64,000 nt of DNA from Paulinella micropora (lineage: Eukaryota; Cercozoa; Imbricatea; Euglyphida; Paulinellidae). Under the pieces are notes generated by a model. It was not told where the DNA came from. It was given only the letters and a program-made list of their open reading frames with translations, and searched no databases. Shown here piece by piece: positions 61,118 to 64,000 of this stretch. Within the stretch, counting starts at the first letter, position 1. Every line of letters begins with the position of its first letter. The translations under genes were made by a program, and so were the position numbers. The DNA is taken from positions 177,001-241,000 of the forward strand of contig WBZZ01001696.1 in the NCBI GenBank assembly GCA_019918135.1, in the 5' to 3' direction.

Positions 61118-62536
61118 TTATTTGGTCAACCCGTGGGCTGTTTTGGTCTGTGTGCTTGGCTGGACAACAAATCCGTGCCGGGGGGGAGGGGCTAGCTGGG
61201 CGGTGAGGTGGTACCTGACCACGCGCAGAATGGCCACGATGAAATTACTTAGATCACGGATCCCTATAGGGTTGGCCCGCTGACGAAATACGGCCATACA
61301 GCTTTTAGCGTTTTGGAACCGGTAGTAACCCGTAGTGTTATAGGGGGTGACGAATCGGGAGCCACCGAATTTCTCTAGCCAGTCATCTTCTAAAACAGCC
61401 TCGAGTGACAGGGCCCCGCGCTGGCTCAGGTGTTGCGCGGCACTCAGGCAGGGCCCGTGCAAGAATTCTGTTTCACTGTTGCCACAGAACCTCAGTTCGT
61501 CCCACCACCAGTGAGCGCAGTCTTGGATGAGGGCTCTGTTGACCGCACACAGCTGTTCAATGTCGTCCAGCGCCCGGCGCAAAACGTCTGCGGGCAGTTG
61601 GTGGTAACTGTTGGCTAGCATGCTGAGCAGGTTGGACATTCGCAGGCGGGCTTCCGTGGATTCGCCGTGCTGGACCCTGCGTTCCGGCGCAAAGCGGAGG
61701 CAAAAGAAGGGGTCTAGGCCGATTAACAGGAACTTCTTGTCTTCCCAGCTCCACACCACGTTGCTAAGCCCGAAGTTGGAATAGAGCATCTGGGCCCTGC
61801 CAAACACCCGCAACAAGTCGTCCATAAATTTCCAGATCCGGCCGGCGATTTGCACCGTTTCGGCCTCGGATTTGGACGAGTCGATAACGTAGCTCAGATC
61901 TAGAACCTGTCGTCCGGTGTGCGAGCCACTGACGTAATCCATGATGATATAATGGTCACCCGCCAGGGTTTCGGTGGCCGCAGGCGTGGCCCCGGACCGG
62001 TCGCTCATGAAAAGGCAACCGTGCACCCGGGGGGCTAGCCCGTGTTTGCTGAGGTAGTGCTGCATCTGCATGGCATCCACCAGGCTACTCAACGAGGCAT
62101 CTACCGACGAGTTCTTCTGGGGGCACTTCAGGGCTACCCCTATCTTTGGCAGCAGGATAACGTTGGGCGGCCTGGCTTCCGCGTCAGCGTATTCGCGCGC
62201 AAACGCTCGTCGGCTCATTTGTACGCAGGGTATGCTGCTGGGGAAGGCCCGCCGCAGCTGTGTATCCAGGATGCCGCCGTCGTGTTGGTTCGTGGTTATA
62301 GCTAGCAAGTGATCTGCGCTGGGTGTCTCTCTGGTAGTATAAAAGGTAAAGGGTTTCCAACGCGTAACATAGTATTGCAGCTTCTCCAGATCCAAGTCCC
62401 GCCTTTCTAAGACTAGCCGGCAAACGTCGCACCGGAACTTATTTTCCAGCTCGAACTTTCTGATGCTCGCTGCGCGGCTCCGGGCCAGGGCCCGGAGCCG
62501 CGCTTTTTCCTGTGCTGGCCGGTCGTTGGACAACAT
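61118..62536 (-). CDS. Pseudokinase-like protein
   Basis: 472 residues from the ATG at 62536. A CDVC pair lies near residue 36. The core resembles a small-lobe/large-lobe kinase fold: VALK with K137 (strand 3 Lys), a helix (DAMQMQHYLSKHGLAPRVHG), the hinge HYIIMDYV (196-202), then LYSNFGLSNVV (251-261) in place of the HxDxxxxN catalytic loop and LLIGLDP (270-276) in place of IDFG. The catalytic Asp is Asn254 and the His is Tyr, while the metal-binding Asn259 and Asp275 may remain. Activity is therefore doubtful, although atypical activity is possible. Giant viruses often carry divergent kinases. The call rests on motif order only. Confidence 0.7.
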   Translation of the reverse strand: MLSNDRPAQEKARLRALARSRAASIRKFELENKFRCDVCRLVLERRDLDLEKLQYYVTRWKPFTFYTTRETPSADHLLAITTNQHDGGILDTQLRRAFPSSIPCVQMSRRAFAREYADAEARPPNVILLPKIGVALKCPQKNSSVDASLSSLVDAMQMQHYLSKHGLAPRVHGCLFMSDRSGATPAATETLAGDHYIIMDYVSGSHTGRQVLDLSYVIDSSKSEAETVQIAGRIWKFMDDLLRVFGRAQMLYSNFGLSNVVWSWEDKKFLLIGLDPFFCLRFAPERRVQHGESTEARLRMSNLLSMLANSYHQLPADVLRRALDDIEQLCAVNRALIQDCAHWWWDELRFCGNSETEFLHGPCLSAAQHLSQRGALSLEAVLEDDWLEKFGGSRFVTPYNTTGYYRFQNAKSCMAVFRQRANPIGIRDLSNFIVAILRVVRYHLTAQLAPPPRHGFVVQPSTQTKTAHGLTK

Positions 62537-62948
62537 CCGCCGAGCCCGCAAATGGTTTGGCCTGCCAGCAATCCCCGGGTTAAAAAAAAGTCCGACCGGT
62601 TCTTTTTTTTTCTGGTCTCTTCCTTTTGGTGTTCTTGGTTGTCGCGCTAACCCTCCCCCCTTTCTTGCCAAAAAAAAAAGAGAGAGCAAACCAACGCCGG
62701 CAGCGGCAGGTGTTCCGAGAACGGGAGGGGGGGGGGAAAGGGAAGGAAGGCAAGAGCAGCCAGAGCTAGTTTCCTTTTCGCAGCGAGCCAGCAAAAAGAA
62801 AACGGGAGGGGCAGGCTAGATCTTCGGCGGGGCGCTTGCCGGCCCGCCCTGCCAGCCCCTTTCCCTCCCCCGAAACCCTTCCTCCGCGTAGTGCTAGGTT
62901 TTTTTTTTAGAAGCCACCCCTCCTTTAATTTTCTTTCACTTCTGTTCG
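62537..62948. other. Divergent intergenic region
   Basis: T, A, G and C runs with no supported coding. It probably contains the promoters of the divergent genes starting at 62536 and 62949. Confidence 0.5.
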
Positions 62949-63521
62949 ATGACCAGCCCGGGCGCCAGGGGTCTGTGCTGTACGGAACAAGAGCCGTGCC
63001 TGACCAGCCCGGGCGGTCTGTGCTGTGCGGACCAAGAGCCGTGCCTGCACGAAGAGGCGCTAGCGTGCGTCGCGTCCGCTCACAGCGCCGCCGCGCTCGC
63101 GGACCGGGCCGTGCGCAGCCCCCACCTGCTCTACCTGTGCTGCAGCGGGGGCCTCCGGGGGGCCTACGTGTCCGTGCTCGGGGTGCTAGCGCGCCGGCGC
63201 CCGGAGTCCGTCCCGGAAGTGCTCGCACACCTGCGCAGAGAGTTCGCGGCCCGTGCCGGCAGCGCCCCCCCTAACACGGGATCGCTGTGTGAGAGCTTGT
63301 CCGCACTGTTCTGCACCCTGTCGCAAGAAGAGCGGCCGGCCGAGGTCCTGCGGCCGTTGTGGTCCTTTCTGCAGGCGCCACCACAGCGCCCCGGCGCGGC
63401 ACGCTTAGTCAGGTCCTTGCTGGGCGCCCGGCGCACCGCCGCGGCCGCCGTGGTGGCCTCCGTGGCGCTGGCACGCCCGGGCAGCCCGGCAGAGGCCGGC
63501 GCGGGCGATTTCGTCGGCTGA
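62949..63521 (+). CDS. RING-family paralog 3, part before in-frame TGA
   Basis: 190 residues from the ATG at 62949. The N-terminus has a Cys-rich duplicated motif (TSPGARGLCCTEQEPC, TSPGGLCCADQEPC). The next part aligns loosely with the family domain of the 43894 gene (HLLYLCCSGGLRGAY against KLTYLVLSGCMEWGG). The frame ends at a TGA (63519-63521) in the context GGC TGA CTC. It is much richer in GC and Ala than its paralogs. Confidence 0.7.
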   Translation: MTSPGARGLCCTEQEPCLTSPGGLCCADQEPCLHEEALACVASAHSAAALADRAVRSPHLLYLCCSGGLRGAYVSVLGVLARRRPESVPEVLAHLRREFAARAGSAPPNTGSLCESLSALFCTLSQEERPAEVLRPLWSFLQAPPQRPGAARLVRSLLGARRTAAAAVVASVALARPGSPAEAGAGDFVG

Positions 63522-64000
63522 CTCGGCGTCGCCGCCGTGCTGTGGCCCCGACGGGCGGACCCGCCGGCCGAGGCGCTGCTGTGCAGGGTGCTAGCCCTGC
63601 TGGGGCTAAGTGTTTGTGCGCGGGAGGGGCCCGACTTCCGGTGCGCCGTGGCCGTGGTGTCCGCGCTCGACGCCTGCCTACTGCAACTGGAGCGTGCCGA
63701 GGTCCTGGCCGCGCTGGCCGACGCGTCCGGGCTGTTGCGGTTGTCCGACGAGAGCTGGGCCGCGGCCGCCGCCTTCGTGCGTTCGCCCGTGCTGCTAGAC
63801 TTCTTCTTGCTCTCCGAGCCCAGGCCCGTGCACCAACGCCGGGCGCAGCTGTTACTGGAACTGGCACTGTGCGGCGCTTATACGGTGGACGGCGGCAACG
63901 TGTTGTTCAGGCCGGAGGCCGTGCCATCGGTCTTGTGCCTGGCGGGTCTTTTAGCCACGGCGGGCGCGCCCGCCGCCGCCTGGCTGCCGCGCTGGGACCG
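63522..64000 (+). CDS. RING-family paralog 3 continuation after TGA, runs off window
   Basis: The same frame is open from the TGA to the window end (about 159 codons). It carries family signatures: SDESWAAAAAFVRSPVLLDF against TESWQWCMAAALQRSPVFFK, and EAVPSVLCLAGLL against QQLPAVLCLTEFC. So the protein was, or is, read across the TGA. Any coiled coil and RING would lie beyond 64000. UGA followed by C is a context that can favour readthrough; CGA to TGA mutation is the other simple explanation. Confidence 0.75.

Noticed and set aside
1-64000. tRNA or rRNA genes
   Set aside because: No cloverleaf-like block with TTCGANNC-type arm or rRNA core sequence was noticed by eye; a covariance-model search would be needed to exclude one.

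Overview
The window looks like part of the genome of a large double-stranded DNA virus of a eukaryote (a nucleocytoplasmic giant virus or a mirusvirus-like relative), either free or integrated in a host chromosome. The evidence is a very large RNA polymerase II-type largest subunit, mostly intronless genes on both strands, many F-box/LRR-like, RING, kelch and Sel1 proteins, huge secreted or type I membrane glycoproteins, and a heliorhodopsin. Heliorhodopsins are known from algal giant viruses and mirusviruses. No capsid or DNA polymerase gene is present, so the family cannot be fixed. Most genes are very GC-rich. The gaps are full of A, T, G and C homopolymer runs and contain ATTAAA/AATAAA 3' signals.

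Layout. 0-5.4 kb: an unrecognised partial gene, a two-helix membrane protein with two AT-hooks, and one member of a paralogous pair. 5.4-6.4 kb: hairpin repeats. 6.4-16.8 kb: a surface-protein block, namely a mucin-like, probably GPI-anchored protein, a 2289-residue type I glycoprotein, and a secreted protein with two tandem PKD-like/DUF285-like modules. 17.5-26.3 kb: F-box/LRR-like or solenoid genes on the minus strand plus two small genes. 27-29.7 kb: the second paralog of the pair and a possibly myristoylated protein. 29.7-31 kb: a second hairpin-repeat cluster. 31.2-40.3 kb: a small membrane protein, an F-box gene, the RNA polymerase subunit and a convergent F-box-like gene. 41.2-43.3 kb: a CoiA-like nuclease gene with three modules. 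43.9-53.3 kb: a RING protein, a third hairpin cluster, a decayed F-box copy, an unknown gene, a Sel1 protein, a RING-family paralog that has lost its RING, and a kelch protein. 53.7-56 kb: a seven-helix membrane protein convergent with a heliorhodopsin. 56-61 kb: a mosaic of duplicated gene fragments, a frameshifted gene and an F-box/LRR gene. 61.1-64 kb: a pseudokinase-like gene and a third RING-family paralog running off the end.

Two themes stand out. First, several genes are broken by one lesion while the downstream reading frame stays intact: a frameshift near the end of the RNA polymerase subunit, a frameshift near 58.48 kb, and in-frame TGA, TAG and TGA codons at 42613, 51279 and 63519. 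Gene-tail fragments (polymerase, kelch, F-box, heliorhodopsin) are also scattered as duplicated remnants. This fits decay after duplication, an integrated degrading genome, recoding, or assembly error. Second, hairpin repeats near 30 kb and 46.5 kb occur in copies whose hairpin core is inverted relative to directly repeated flanks, which suggests recurrent DNA inversion.

Functionally the region is rich in surface display (glycoproteins), membrane sensing or signalling (heliorhodopsin, seven-helix protein) and probable host ubiquitin-system manipulation (F-box, RING, kelch). The RNA polymerase subunit is the one clear core-information gene.
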